Origin: Sphingomonas suaedae
Lineage (GTDB): Bacteria > Pseudomonadota > Alphaproteobacteria > Sphingomonadales > Sphingomonadaceae
Assembly (NCBI RefSeq): GCF_007833215.1
Contig: NZ_CP042239.1
Location: 1,612,001 to 1,676,000 of the forward strand
Direction: 5' to 3'
Length of the DNA: 64,000 nt
In this document: positions 43,147-51,784 of the stretch, one piece after another
How the letters are laid out: every line of letters begins with the position of its first letter
Position numbering within the stretch: the stretch's first letter is position 1
Program-made: the position numbers and the translations under genes
Notes under the pieces: model-generated
Seen by the model: only the letters and a program-made list of their open reading frames with translations
Told to the model about the DNA's origin: nothing
Databases searched by the model: none

Positions 43147-45924
43147 ATGCGCAGCACTCGTGCAACCTTTCTGCGATCCGCCTGTGTGGCGCTCGCCATG
43201 CTGGCCCCTTCGATCGCCTGGGCGGGAGAGATTGTCGGCACCGTGACCGACAGTGCCGGAACGCGCGGGTTGCAGGGTACTCAGCTGCGGATCGTCGAGC
43301 TCAACCGCGTGACCGAGGCAGGTCGCGATGGCCGTTTCCGCTTTGCCGATGTTCCCGCCGGTACCTACACGATCGAGGCGAATTATATCGGCTCGGAGCC
43401 GAGCCGTACGACCATCCAGGTCACCGAAACCGGCGTGGTCACCGCCAATCTGGTACTGGGCAGCGCCGATGAGGTGGTGATCGTCGGCCAGGCTGCCAGC
43501 CTCGCCAGCAGCCTGTCGCGCCAGCGTGCGGCCGATGGCGTGGAAAACGTCCTGACCCGCGACGATGTCGGCCAGTTCCCTGACCAGAACGTCGCCGAGG
43601 CGCTACGCCGCGTGCCGGGCGTCAACATCCTCGCCGATCAGGGCGAAGGGCGGTTCGTGTCGGTCCGCGGTCTCGACCCCGAACTCAACGCCGCATCGAT
43701 CAACGGCACCCGCGTCCCCGCGCCGGAGAGCGATGTCCGCTCGGTCGCGCTCGACGTCGTCGCGGTCGAACTGATCGAATCGATCGAGGTCAAAAAATCG
43801 CTGACCCCGGATATGGATGCCGACACGATCGGCGCCTCGATCGAGATCAACACGGTCAGCGCGTTCGACCGCAAAAAGGACCTGCTCTCGGTCAAGCTGG
43901 AGGGTAGCTACAACGACTATGCCGATGCCCTGACCCCGAAGGGCAGCATCGATTTCTCGACCCGTATCACCGACAATTTCGGGATTGCGGGTGGCGTCAG
44001 CTATTATCGTCGCAAGTTCGAGACCGACAATATCGAAGGTGCGGACTGGAACGAGGACGGCGGCATCTATTATGCCGAGGAACTTCAGTATCGCGACTAT
44101 GACGTGGAGCGCGAGCGCATCGGCGGATCGCTGAGCCTCGACTTCCGTGCCAGCGACAGCACGACGCTTTATGCGCGCGGTCTTTACAGCCAGTTCTCCG
44201 ATCAGGAATATCGGGGCGACGTGATCCTCATCATGGATGAGGCTCCGGCATCGGGCACACCGACCTCGGCATTCTTCACCGACGCAGATGGGCGCATCGA
44301 AGTGCGCCGCCGCATGAAGGATCGGTTCGAGGAACAGAAGATCAAGTCGCTGACGCTGGGCGGCAAGACCGAAACCGGTCCGTGGAAGCTGAGCTATTCC
44401 GCCGCCTGGGCAGAGGCGAGCGAGCTGGAGAATGGTTCGGTCGATCCCACCCGCTTCCGCGCGCGGTTCGACGGGCATGGCGTCGATGTGAATTTCGACT
44501 ATTCCGATCCGCGCAAGCCGCTGTTCGAGGTGTCGGGCAACACCACCCGCTTCAACGATCCGACGCGCTATGGTTTTAACGAGCTCGAGCTGACCACCCT
44601 GTCCGATTCAAAGGACACCGAATGGACCTTGCGCGCGGACCTGTCGCGCGAGTTCGCGACGGATAGCGGCACCTTCACCGTGCAGGGCGGCATCAAATCG
44701 CGCTGGCGTGAAAAGTCTTATGACTTCAACGCGATGGTCTATGATGACTATGATGGCGACTATACGCTTGCCGACGTGCTGGGCGGTCAGACCTACCGCA
44801 TCCAGGACCTTGGTCCGCTGCCGGACCACAACGCGCCAACCGCCTTCTTCAACACCAACCGCGCGAATTTCGAACTCAACGCGCTGGACACCGCGATCAA
44901 CTCGGCCTCTTCGGACTATGCGATCGACGAAGACGTGCTGGCCGGTTACCTGCTCGGCCGTTGGGACAGCGGCGCTCTGCGGGCCATCGGCGGCGTCCGT
45001 GTCGAGCGCACCAAGAACAATATTCGCGGTTTCCTGACCGAGACCGACGGCAATGACGTCACCGTGTCGCCGACGCGGTTCCTGCGCGATTATACCGACT
45101 GGCTGCCCAGCCTGACGCTGCGCTACGAGCCGGTTCGCAATGTCGTGCTGCGCTTCGGTGGCTATAAGAGCCTCGTGCGTCCCAAGCTGTCCAACCTCGC
45201 GCCGCGCTTCGTCATCAACGATGACCTTGAGGCCGAATTCGGCAATCCGAATCTGCGCCCCTATAGCGCGTGGAACATCGACGCCTCGGCAGAATGGTAT
45301 TTCGGCAACAACGCCGCGCTGACCGCCGGCGTGTTCTGGAAGTCGATCGAGGATTTCATCGTCGAAGTGCGCGATGGCGATCCGGGCACGGCCTATGGCG
45401 TCGATTATGAGGAATCGGTCACCTTCCAGAACGGCGAAACGGCAAAGGTGAAGGGCCTCGAACTGTCCTTTGCCCAGCAATTCTCGTTCCTGCCCGCGCC
45501 ACTGGACGGGCTGCTGCTGAACGCAAACTACACCTACACCGATGCGAAGGGCACGGTGTTCACCGATGGCGACCCCACCGATCCGCGCCGCATCAACCTC
45601 CCCTCGGCGTCCAAGCACACGTTCAACGTCGTGCTCGGCTATGAAAAGGGGCCGATCTCGCTGCGCGCGGCGGGCACCTATCGCGACAAATATCTCGATG
45701 AGCTGGGCGGCTCGGCCGAAGAGGATCGCATCGTCGACAACCACTTCCAGCTCGACCTGTCGGCCAAATATGCGATCACCAAGGGCGTCCGTCTGTTCGC
45801 GGAATGGATCAACGTCACCGATGCCCCCTATTTCGCCTATCAGAATTTCGGCGGCCAGAAGCGCATTCTTCAGTATGAGGAATATAGCTGGACGGCGAAG
45901 TTCGGCGTGTCGGCCAAATTCTGA
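43147..45924 (+). CDS. TonB-dependent receptor linked to phytase
   Basis: 925 aa. Signal peptide (about 1-26), then a carboxypeptidase-regulatory-like beta-sandwich (GEIVGTVTDSAGTRGLQGTQL to TANLVLG, about 27-108), the plug domain (NVAEALRRVPGVNI, FVSVRGLDPELNAASINGTR, IESIEVKKSLTPDMDADTIG), and a 22-strand barrel ending in aromatic FGVSAKF. The long DMDADTIG-type plug is common in sphingomonad carbohydrate- and phosphoester-linked receptors. It lies 16 nt before the phytase gene, so import of phytate or inositol phosphates is inferred. Confidence 0.93.
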   Translation: MRSTRATFLRSACVALAMLAPSIAWAGEIVGTVTDSAGTRGLQGTQLRIVELNRVTEAGRDGRFRFADVPAGTYTIEANYIGSEPSRTTIQVTETGVVTANLVLGSADEVVIVGQAASLASSLSRQRAADGVENVLTRDDVGQFPDQNVAEALRRVPGVNILADQGEGRFVSVRGLDPELNAASINGTRVPAPESDVRSVALDVVAVELIESIEVKKSLTPDMDADTIGASIEINTVSAFDRKKDLLSVKLEGSYNDYADALTPKGSIDFSTRITDNFGIAGGVSYYRRKFETDNIEGADWNEDGGIYYAEELQYRDYDVERERIGGSLSLDFRASDSTTLYARGLYSQFSDQEYRGDVILIMDEAPASGTPTSAFFTDADGRIEVRRRMKDRFEEQKIKSLTLGGKTETGPWKLSYSAAWAEASELENGSVDPTRFRARFDGHGVDVNFDYSDPRKPLFEVSGNTTRFNDPTRYGFNELELTTLSDSKDTEWTLRADLSREFATDSGTFTVQGGIKSRWREKSYDFNAMVYDDYDGDYTLADVLGGQTYRIQDLGPLPDHNAPTAFFNTNRANFELNALDTAINSASSDYAIDEDVLAGYLLGRWDSGALRAIGGVRVERTKNNIRGFLTETDGNDVTVSPTRFLRDYTDWLPSLTLRYEPVRNVVLRFGGYKSLVRPKLSNLAPRFVINDDLEAEFGNPNLRPYSAWNIDASAEWYFGNNAALTAGVFWKSIEDFIVEVRDGDPGTAYGVDYEESVTFQNGETAKVKGLELSFAQQFSFLPAPLDGLLLNANYTYTDAKGTVFTDGDPTDPRRINLPSASKHTFNVVLGYEKGPISLRAAGTYRDKYLDELGGSAEEDRIVDNHFQLDLSAKYAITKGVRLFAEWINVTDAPYFAYQNFGGQKRILQYEEYSWTAKFGVSAKF

Positions 45925-45940
45925 AGAGGGTGATTGACCG

Positions 45941-46993
45941 TTGAATATCAAAGACCTCACCCTCGCCCTGCTCCCGCTGCTGGCAGCTGGGTGCGCGACC
46001 ACCGGGGCGGATGTCCCGGTGGTTCCCACCACGCCCGCCGCCAGCGTTCAGGCGCGCGGCCAGACCGATGCCGTCGGCACCGCCAATGCCGATGCGGCGG
46101 ACGATCCCGCGATCTGGCGCAACCGGGCAGACCCCGCCGCCAGCCTGATCGTCGGGACGGATAAGAAGGCCGGGCTTCACATCTATGACCTCACCGGCAA
46201 GGACCGGTTCTTCATCGATGTGGGTCAGGTCAACAATGTCGACCTCAAGGACATGGGCCCGCTCGGCGTCATCGTCGCGGCCAGCGACCGCAACGACCGC
46301 AAGAACGCCAAGCTGGCGCTGTTCCGGCTCGACACGGCGGCGGCGAAACTGATCCCGCTCGGCACCATTCCGGTCGGCCCCGGCGAAGCCTATGGCCTGT
46401 GCCTCTATCGCAGCGGCGCCACGCTCCATGCGTTCAACGTGATCAAGGACGGCACGATCCGCCAGGTCGCGCTCGACCTGTCCGGCGCCACCCCCTCGGG
46501 CACGATCGTCCGCACGATGAAACTCGCGACCCAATCCGAAGGCTGCGTCGCCGACGACCGCACCCATCGCCTCTATGTGGGCGAGGAAAATGCGGGCGTC
46601 TGGCGCTTCGACGCACGCGCCGGTGGCGCGGTCGAGGGAAAGACGATCGCCAGTGTCGACGGGCAAAAACTGGTCGCCGATGTCGAGGGCGTGACGCTCG
46701 CGCCCGAAGGCGAGGGCAATGGCGGCTATCTGATCGTCTCCAGCCAGGGCGATCATGCCTACAGCGTCTATCGCCTCTCTGACGATTCCTATGTCGGTCG
46801 CTTTCGTATCGCCGCGGGCAGCACTTACGGCGCCACGGAAGAGACCGACGGGATCGATTTCGCCCCCGGCGATTTCGGTCCCACCTATCCCGACGGGCTG
46901 TTCGTGGCGCAGGACGGCTATAACCCGCCCTATGCCCAGAACTTCAAATACGCCGCCTGGGCGGACATCAAGGCTGCGCTGGGAATCGAGTAA
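45941..46993 (+). CDS. Beta-propeller phytase lipoprotein
   Basis: 350 aa starting with TTG at 45941 after GAAGAGGGTG. A lipobox LLAAGC (Cys about 18) indicates membrane anchoring. Hallmarks of beta-propeller phytases: DAADDPAIWRNRADPAAS, LIVGTDKKAGLHIYDL, calcium-site acidic residues (GLCLYRS, EGCVADDRTHRLYVGEEN) and DVEGVTL. The enzyme releases phosphate from inositol hexakisphosphate in a calcium-dependent way. Forms a unit with the preceding TonB receptor. Confidence 0.95.
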   Translation: MNIKDLTLALLPLLAAGCATTGADVPVVPTTPAASVQARGQTDAVGTANADAADDPAIWRNRADPAASLIVGTDKKAGLHIYDLTGKDRFFIDVGQVNNVDLKDMGPLGVIVAASDRNDRKNAKLALFRLDTAAAKLIPLGTIPVGPGEAYGLCLYRSGATLHAFNVIKDGTIRQVALDLSGATPSGTIVRTMKLATQSEGCVADDRTHRLYVGEENAGVWRFDARAGGAVEGKTIASVDGQKLVADVEGVTLAPEGEGNGGYLIVSSQGDHAYSVYRLSDDSYVGRFRIAAGSTYGATEETDGIDFAPGDFGPTYPDGLFVAQDGYNPPYAQNFKYAAWADIKAALGIE

Positions 46994-47003
46994 GCGAAAG
47001 CGA

Positions 47004-47033
47004 GGGGCGGCGCACCCGCAGATGCGCCGCCCC
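47004..47033 (+). terminator. Hairpin after the phytase gene
   Basis: An 11-bp GC-rich inverted repeat (47004-47014 and 47023-47033) with an 8-nt loop, 11 nt past the stop. There is no T tract, so termination may be partial. Confidence 0.6.
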
Positions 47034-47125
47034 AGGTCCATGAACAGGCCGCCCAGGATCACCCCTGTTTGCAATGCGCCGATGAACAGGCCATTGAAAA
47101 ACACATAGAAAAGGGGACGGATTCG

Positions 47126-48613
47126 ATGCGGTTCACGGCAATCGGTCTAGCGGCGGTGCTTGTCACCGGGTGTAGCGGCGGCGGGAGCGGTGGCGGCACG
47201 GTTACGCCTCCGACCAATCGCGCACCCAGTTTCACCTCCGGGGCGACCGCTTCGATGGTCGAGAACGGGACCTCCGTATTCACGGCCACGGCCACTGATC
47301 CGGACGCCAATTCGCTCACCTTCTCGATCGCGGGCGGTGCCGATGGATCGCAATTCGCGATAACGGCTGCAGGTGCGCTCAGCTTCGCGACGGCTCCGAA
47401 TTTCGACCTCCCGTCCGACGCCGATGGGGACAATGTCTATCAGCTGCAGTTGCGTGTGAGCGACGGCAGCCTCTCCGCGACGCAGGAGGTCAGCGTCACG
47501 GTTACCAATAGCCGCGAGGGCATAGCCGTCCGACGCGTCGGGACCGGTTTCGACCAGCCGCTCTATGTCGCCGCAATTCCCGGCAATACGGATGTGTATG
47601 TGGCCGAAAAGGGCGGCGGCATCTGGCGCCTCGATCCGACCACGGGCGCCAAGTCGCTGTTGTTCACGGTCGGCAACCTCACCACGGACGGCGAGCGCGG
47701 ACTGCTGGGGATGGCGCTACCTGCCGATTTCGCCACGTCGCGACGCTTCATGGTGTTCGCCACCGGCGCCGGTGGCACCATCGAGCTGCGCCGGTATAAC
47801 ATGCTTGCTGCTGGCTATCCGCCCAGCTTGCTCGCAACGCTCTCGATCCCCCACCCGGGGGCCAACAATCACAATGGCGGCTGGATGGGCTTTGGCCCCG
47901 ACGGCTATCTTTATGCTGCGATCGGGGACGGTGGCGGCGGGGGAGATCCCGGCAACAATGCCCAGAACCGCAACGTCCAGCTCGGCAAGATTCTCAGGAT
48001 CGAAGTCAACACCGATCCCTATGCGGGAGCAACTGCCCAATTCTTCAGCCCCGCGCCGGGCAACCCGTTCCTTGCCGGGGGCGGCGACCCTTATGTGTTC
48101 GCGTACGGGCTGCGGAACCCGTTCCGTGCATCCTTCGCTCCCGATGGCCGATTGTTCATAGGGGATGTCGGCCAGGACGCGCGGGAGGAGATCGACGTGC
48201 TCCGCACCGATCAGCCGGGCCTCAACTTCGGCTGGCGTTTTCTCGAGGGAACGCTGCCCTATAGCGGCGGCGCGCCGGCCGGACTGACGGCGCCGGTGAC
48301 CGAATATGCCCATGGTACCGGGCTGCGAGAGGGTCGATCGGTGATCGGGGGCTATGTCTATCGCGGTCCCATCACCTCGCTCGCTGGCGCCTATGTGTTC
48401 GGCGATTTCGTCAGCGGCAACATCTGGAGCGTTCCCGCTTCTTCACTGGTCGCCGGGACCACGCTCGCATCCAGCAAATACGAACGCCGCAATCAGGACT
48501 TCGCGCCCGACGCGGGAACGATCGACCAGCTCGTCTCGTTCGGCGAGGATGCCGGGGGCAACCTCTATCTGATCGACCTGGATGGCGAGATCTTCATGGT
48601 GACTCCCGGCTAA
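47126..48613 (+). CDS. Lipoprotein PQQ-type sugar dehydrogenase with cadherin-like domain
   Basis: 495 aa from the ATG at 47126 (AAAAGGGGACGG site). The lipobox LVTGC is at about 12-16. Residues about 28-130 form a cadherin-like immunoglobulin fold (FTATATDPDANSLTFSI, LPSDADGDNVYQLQLRVSDG). The rest is a six-bladed propeller of the soluble glucose/sorbosone dehydrogenase type: GGIWRL, ERGLLGMALP, HPGANNHNGGWMGFGPDGY (catalytic His region), GDVGQDAREEID, NFGWRFLEG. PQQ binding is predicted from the family. It follows the phytase gene after a hairpin. Confidence 0.9.
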   Translation: MRFTAIGLAAVLVTGCSGGGSGGGTVTPPTNRAPSFTSGATASMVENGTSVFTATATDPDANSLTFSIAGGADGSQFAITAAGALSFATAPNFDLPSDADGDNVYQLQLRVSDGSLSATQEVSVTVTNSREGIAVRRVGTGFDQPLYVAAIPGNTDVYVAEKGGGIWRLDPTTGAKSLLFTVGNLTTDGERGLLGMALPADFATSRRFMVFATGAGGTIELRRYNMLAAGYPPSLLATLSIPHPGANNHNGGWMGFGPDGYLYAAIGDGGGGGDPGNNAQNRNVQLGKILRIEVNTDPYAGATAQFFSPAPGNPFLAGGGDPYVFAYGLRNPFRASFAPDGRLFIGDVGQDAREEIDVLRTDQPGLNFGWRFLEGTLPYSGGAPAGLTAPVTEYAHGTGLREGRSVIGGYVYRGPITSLAGAYVFGDFVSGNIWSVPASSLVAGTTLASSKYERRNQDFAPDAGTIDQLVSFGEDAGGNLYLIDLDGEIFMVTPG

Positions 48614-48651
48614 CGCTTGCGGTCGCGCCATCGGACGGCTTTAACGCTACG

Positions 48652-49947
48652 ATGCTCAAGCTGCTCGCCCCGCTCGCCCTCCTCGCTATCACCCTGCCCG
48701 CGAACGCGCAGACCGGCGCCGAAGCGAAGATGGCCGCGACCGTCGCCGCCGAAACCGACCGCCACGTGGCGCTGCTCGAAAAGCTCGTCAACCAGAACTC
48801 TGGTTCGCTCAATATCGACGGCGTGACCAAGGTCGGCGCGATGGTGCGCGCCGAGCTTGAGCCGCTGGGCTTCGCGGTCGAGTGGATCGACATGAAGGAG
48901 ACCGGCCGCGCCGGGCATCTGGTCGCGACCCACAAGGGCAATGGCAAGGGCAAGCGCGTCCTGCTGATCGCGCATCTCGACACCGTGTTCGAACGCGAAA
49001 GCCCGTTCCAGACCTTCGTCCGCACCGGCGACCGCGCGACCGGTCCCGGCGTCGGCGACGACAAGGGGGGGATCGTCATGATCGTCGCCGCGATGCGCGC
49101 GATGCAGGCGGCGGGAACGCTCAAGGATGCCGATATCAAGATCGTCCTGACCGGCGACGAGGAACGCACGGGCAGCCCGCTCGCACTCGCCCGCCGCGAC
49201 CTCGTCGAAGCCGGGAAATGGGCCGATGTCGCGCTCGAATATGAAAATCTCGCGCGCGAGGACGGCAAGGATACCGGCACCATCGCGCGGCGCAGCTCGA
49301 CCAACTGGACGCTGACCGCCACTGGCAGGACCGGCCATTCAAGCGGCGTGTTCGGCGAGTCACTGGGCTATGGCGCCGCATATGAACTCGCCCGCATCCT
49401 CGACGAGTTTCGCCGCACCCTGCCCGAGCCGAACCTGACCTTCAATGTAGGCGTGATGGCCGCAGGCACTCCTGCCACCCTCGCCGACAACAATTACCAG
49501 ATGAGCGCGGGCGGCAAGACCAATATCGTCGCAGCGCAGGCGGTGGCGCGCGGCGACCTGCGCGCGCTGACTCCGGAGCAGGAGGCCAAGGCACGCGCCG
49601 CGATGCAGGCGATCGTCGCACAGAACCTGCCCGGCACCAGCGCAAAGCTCGACTTTCAGGAAGGGTATCCGCCGATGGCGCCGACCGAGGGCAATCGCGC
49701 ACTGCTGGCCAAGCTCAACGCGGTCAACCGCGATCTCAGGCTGCCCGAAATGGCCGAAATGGACCCCGCCCGCCGTGGCGCCGCCGACAGCGCCTTCGTC
49801 GCCGCGCATGTCGATACGCTCGCGGGCCTCGGCGTCGCGGGCGGCGGCGCACATGCGGAGAATGAGTGGATCGACCTGACCTCGATCCCGCTGCAGGCGC
49901 TGCGCAGCGCCGCCTTCATCACCCGGTTGAGCCGCGAGAAGCGCTGA
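48652..49947 (+). CDS. M20-family metallopeptidase, carboxypeptidase G2-like
   Basis: 431 aa with signal peptide (LLAITLPANAQ, about 1-20). Zinc ligands and the general base are visible: LLIAHLDTVFE (His, Asp), GPGVGDDKGG (bridging Asp), GDEERTG (Glu-Glu), LEYENLARE, and a late GGGAHAENEW (His). The dimerisation lid lies at about 200-310. It should cleave C-terminal amino acids from peptides or related amides in the periplasm. Confidence 0.92.
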   Translation: MLKLLAPLALLAITLPANAQTGAEAKMAATVAAETDRHVALLEKLVNQNSGSLNIDGVTKVGAMVRAELEPLGFAVEWIDMKETGRAGHLVATHKGNGKGKRVLLIAHLDTVFERESPFQTFVRTGDRATGPGVGDDKGGIVMIVAAMRAMQAAGTLKDADIKIVLTGDEERTGSPLALARRDLVEAGKWADVALEYENLAREDGKDTGTIARRSSTNWTLTATGRTGHSSGVFGESLGYGAAYELARILDEFRRTLPEPNLTFNVGVMAAGTPATLADNNYQMSAGGKTNIVAAQAVARGDLRALTPEQEAKARAAMQAIVAQNLPGTSAKLDFQEGYPPMAPTEGNRALLAKLNAVNRDLRLPEMAEMDPARRGAADSAFVAAHVDTLAGLGVAGGGAHAENEWIDLTSIPLQALRSAAFITRLSREKR

Positions 49948-49954
49948 CCCAAAT

Positions 49955-50063
49955 CCGTCACCCCCGCGAAAGCGGGGACCCATCTCTCGGACGCGCCTCC
50001 AACGCGCCGGCGAGGTGTGCCGACCTTTCGGGAGATGGGTCCCCGCTTTCGCGCGGATGACGG
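49955..50063. repeat. Palindromic element, family C
   Basis: Arms of about 32 nt (49955-49986 and 50032-50063) built on CCGTCACCCCCGCGAAAGCG and CCCATCTC, with a 45-nt centre. The only copy of this type seen in the window. Confidence 0.82.
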
Positions 50064-50108
50064 TGGCTGTTTATGGAACGTATCGCACCCCCCGCGCGTC
50101 ATGCGGAC

Positions 50109-50720
50109 ATGCTCAAAGCCATCGCCCTCAACTGCACGCTCAAGGCCGACACGGCCGAGCCCTCCTCTACCGATGCGATGATCGCGGTCCTCAAGACCGC
50201 CTTCGAAAAGCAGGATGTGGAGATCACCGAAACCGTCCGCGTCGCCGCGCTCGACATCAAGCCGGGCGTCACCTCGGACGAGGGCAAGGGCGACCAATGG
50301 CCAGCCCTTCGCGAAAAAATTCTCGCCGCCGATATCCTGATCTTCGGCGGCCCGATCTGGATGGGCCAGATCTCCAGCATCGCCAAGCGCGTGCTCGAGC
50401 GGATGGACGCCTTCATCTCCGAAACCGACGATCAGGGCCGGATGCCCAGCTATGGCAAGGTCGCGGTCGCGGCGATCGTCGGCAATGAAGACGGCGCGCA
50501 TTTCAGTTCGGCGCAGCTGTTCCAGGCGCTGAACGATGTCGGCTATACCATCCCCGCAGGTGGCGTCTGCTATTGGGTCGGCGAGGCGATGGGCTCCACC
50601 GATTTCCAAGATCTCGACGACACACCGGACAAGGTCGACGAAACCGCCGCGATGTTGGCGGGAAACGCCGCGCACCTCGCGCGCCTCCTCAAGGAAAATC
50701 CCTATCCGGGAGAGGGCTGA
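50109..50720 (+). CDS. Flavodoxin-like NADPH-dependent FMN reductase family
   Basis: 203 aa from the ATG at 50109 (ATG at 50073, just past the repeat, is an alternative). The flavodoxin-like fold is seen in KAIALNCTLK, the FGGPIWMGQISSIAKRVLER FMN-binding region and VAVAAIVGNEDGAH. It belongs to the WrbA/azoreductase superfamily; the substrate is unknown. Convergent with the quinone oxidoreductase gene (4-nt gap). Confidence 0.88.
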   Translation: MLKAIALNCTLKADTAEPSSTDAMIAVLKTAFEKQDVEITETVRVAALDIKPGVTSDEGKGDQWPALREKILAADILIFGGPIWMGQISSIAKRVLERMDAFISETDDQGRMPSYGKVAVAAIVGNEDGAHFSSAQLFQALNDVGYTIPAGGVCYWVGEAMGSTDFQDLDDTPDKVDETAAMLAGNAAHLARLLKENPYPGEG

Positions 50721-50723
50721 GCC

Positions 50724-51698
50724 TCAGGGCATCAGCAGCGTCGCGCCCATCGTCTCGCCCGCCGCGATCGCGCGATGCGCCTCCGCCGCATCCTTCAGCG
50801 CATAACGCTGGCCGATCTCGACCTTCAGCACGCCGCGCATGACCAGATCGAACACCCGCGCCACGCCCGCCGCCCGTTCCTCCGGTGTCAGGTAATAGTG
50901 GAAGGCGGTCGGCCGGGTCACGAACAGCGACCCGTGCTGGCTGAGCGTGCCAAGATCGACATCCGTCACCGGCCCGCTGGCATTGCCGAAGCTGACGATC
51001 AGCCCCCGCCGCGCCGCCGATTTGAGCGACGCCTCCCAGGTTGCCATGCCGACCCCGTCCAGCACCACCGGAACCCCCTCGCCTCCGGTGATCGCGCGGA
51101 CCCGCGTCGCGATGTCCTCATTGCGATATTCGATCACATGATCCGCCCCCAGCGCCCGCGCGCGCTCGGCCTTTTCGGGCGATCCGACGGTGCCGATCAC
51201 CTGCGCGCCGAGATGCTTGAGCCACTGGACGAGCAGCTGCCCGGTGCCCCCGGCGGCCGCATGGACCAGCACCGTCATGCCCGCCTGAACCCGCGCACAG
51301 CGCTCGATCAGATATTCGGCGGTACATCCCTTCAGCATCACCGCCGCCGCCAGCTCGAATGACAGGGTGTCGGGGATCTTGAACCAGATTTCGGCGCTGG
51401 CGTTGCGTGCACTCGCATAGGCGCCAAGCCCGGGTCCGAAGGTCGCGACCCGGTCTCCTACCGCGAATCCCGCGACCCCCTCGCCCACCGCTTCGACCAC
51501 GCCCGCCGCCTCGCTGCCCAGTCCGCTCGGCAGCGCGACGGGATACAGGCCCGAACGGTGATAAGTATCGATGAAGTTGAGGCCTATGGCGACGTGTCGC
51601 ACCTGTAGCTGGCCCGGACCGGGCGGCGGCAATTCGACATCGACCCATTGGATCACCTCGGGGCCGCCGGTCCGTTCGATCATTGCGGTGCGCGCCAT
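50724..51698 (-). CDS. NADPH:quinone oxidoreductase (zeta-crystallin type)
   Basis: 324 aa from the ATG at 51698 (GGAGACAAGC site). MDR superfamily without structural zinc: NFIDTYHRSGLYPVALPSG, GSEAAGVVEAVG, the Rossmann motif HAAAGGTGQLLVQWLKHLG (AAxGGxG) and GADHVIEY. It reduces quinones with NADPH. It is divergent from the aldehyde dehydrogenase gene with 86 nt between starts. Confidence 0.92.
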   Translation of the reverse strand: MARTAMIERTGGPEVIQWVDVELPPPGPGQLQVRHVAIGLNFIDTYHRSGLYPVALPSGLGSEAAGVVEAVGEGVAGFAVGDRVATFGPGLGAYASARNASAEIWFKIPDTLSFELAAAVMLKGCTAEYLIERCARVQAGMTVLVHAAAGGTGQLLVQWLKHLGAQVIGTVGSPEKAERARALGADHVIEYRNEDIATRVRAITGGEGVPVVLDGVGMATWEASLKSAARRGLIVSFGNASGPVTDVDLGTLSQHGSLFVTRPTAFHYYLTPEERAAGVARVFDLVMRGVLKVEIGQRYALKDAAEAHRAIAAGETMGATLLMP

Positions 51699-51784
51699 GC
51701 TTGTCTCCAGTTTCAGGTTGCAACCCTTGCCGCCCCTCGCCACATAACGGCCATACCCGATACTCAAATTTTTCGGAGGCGAGG

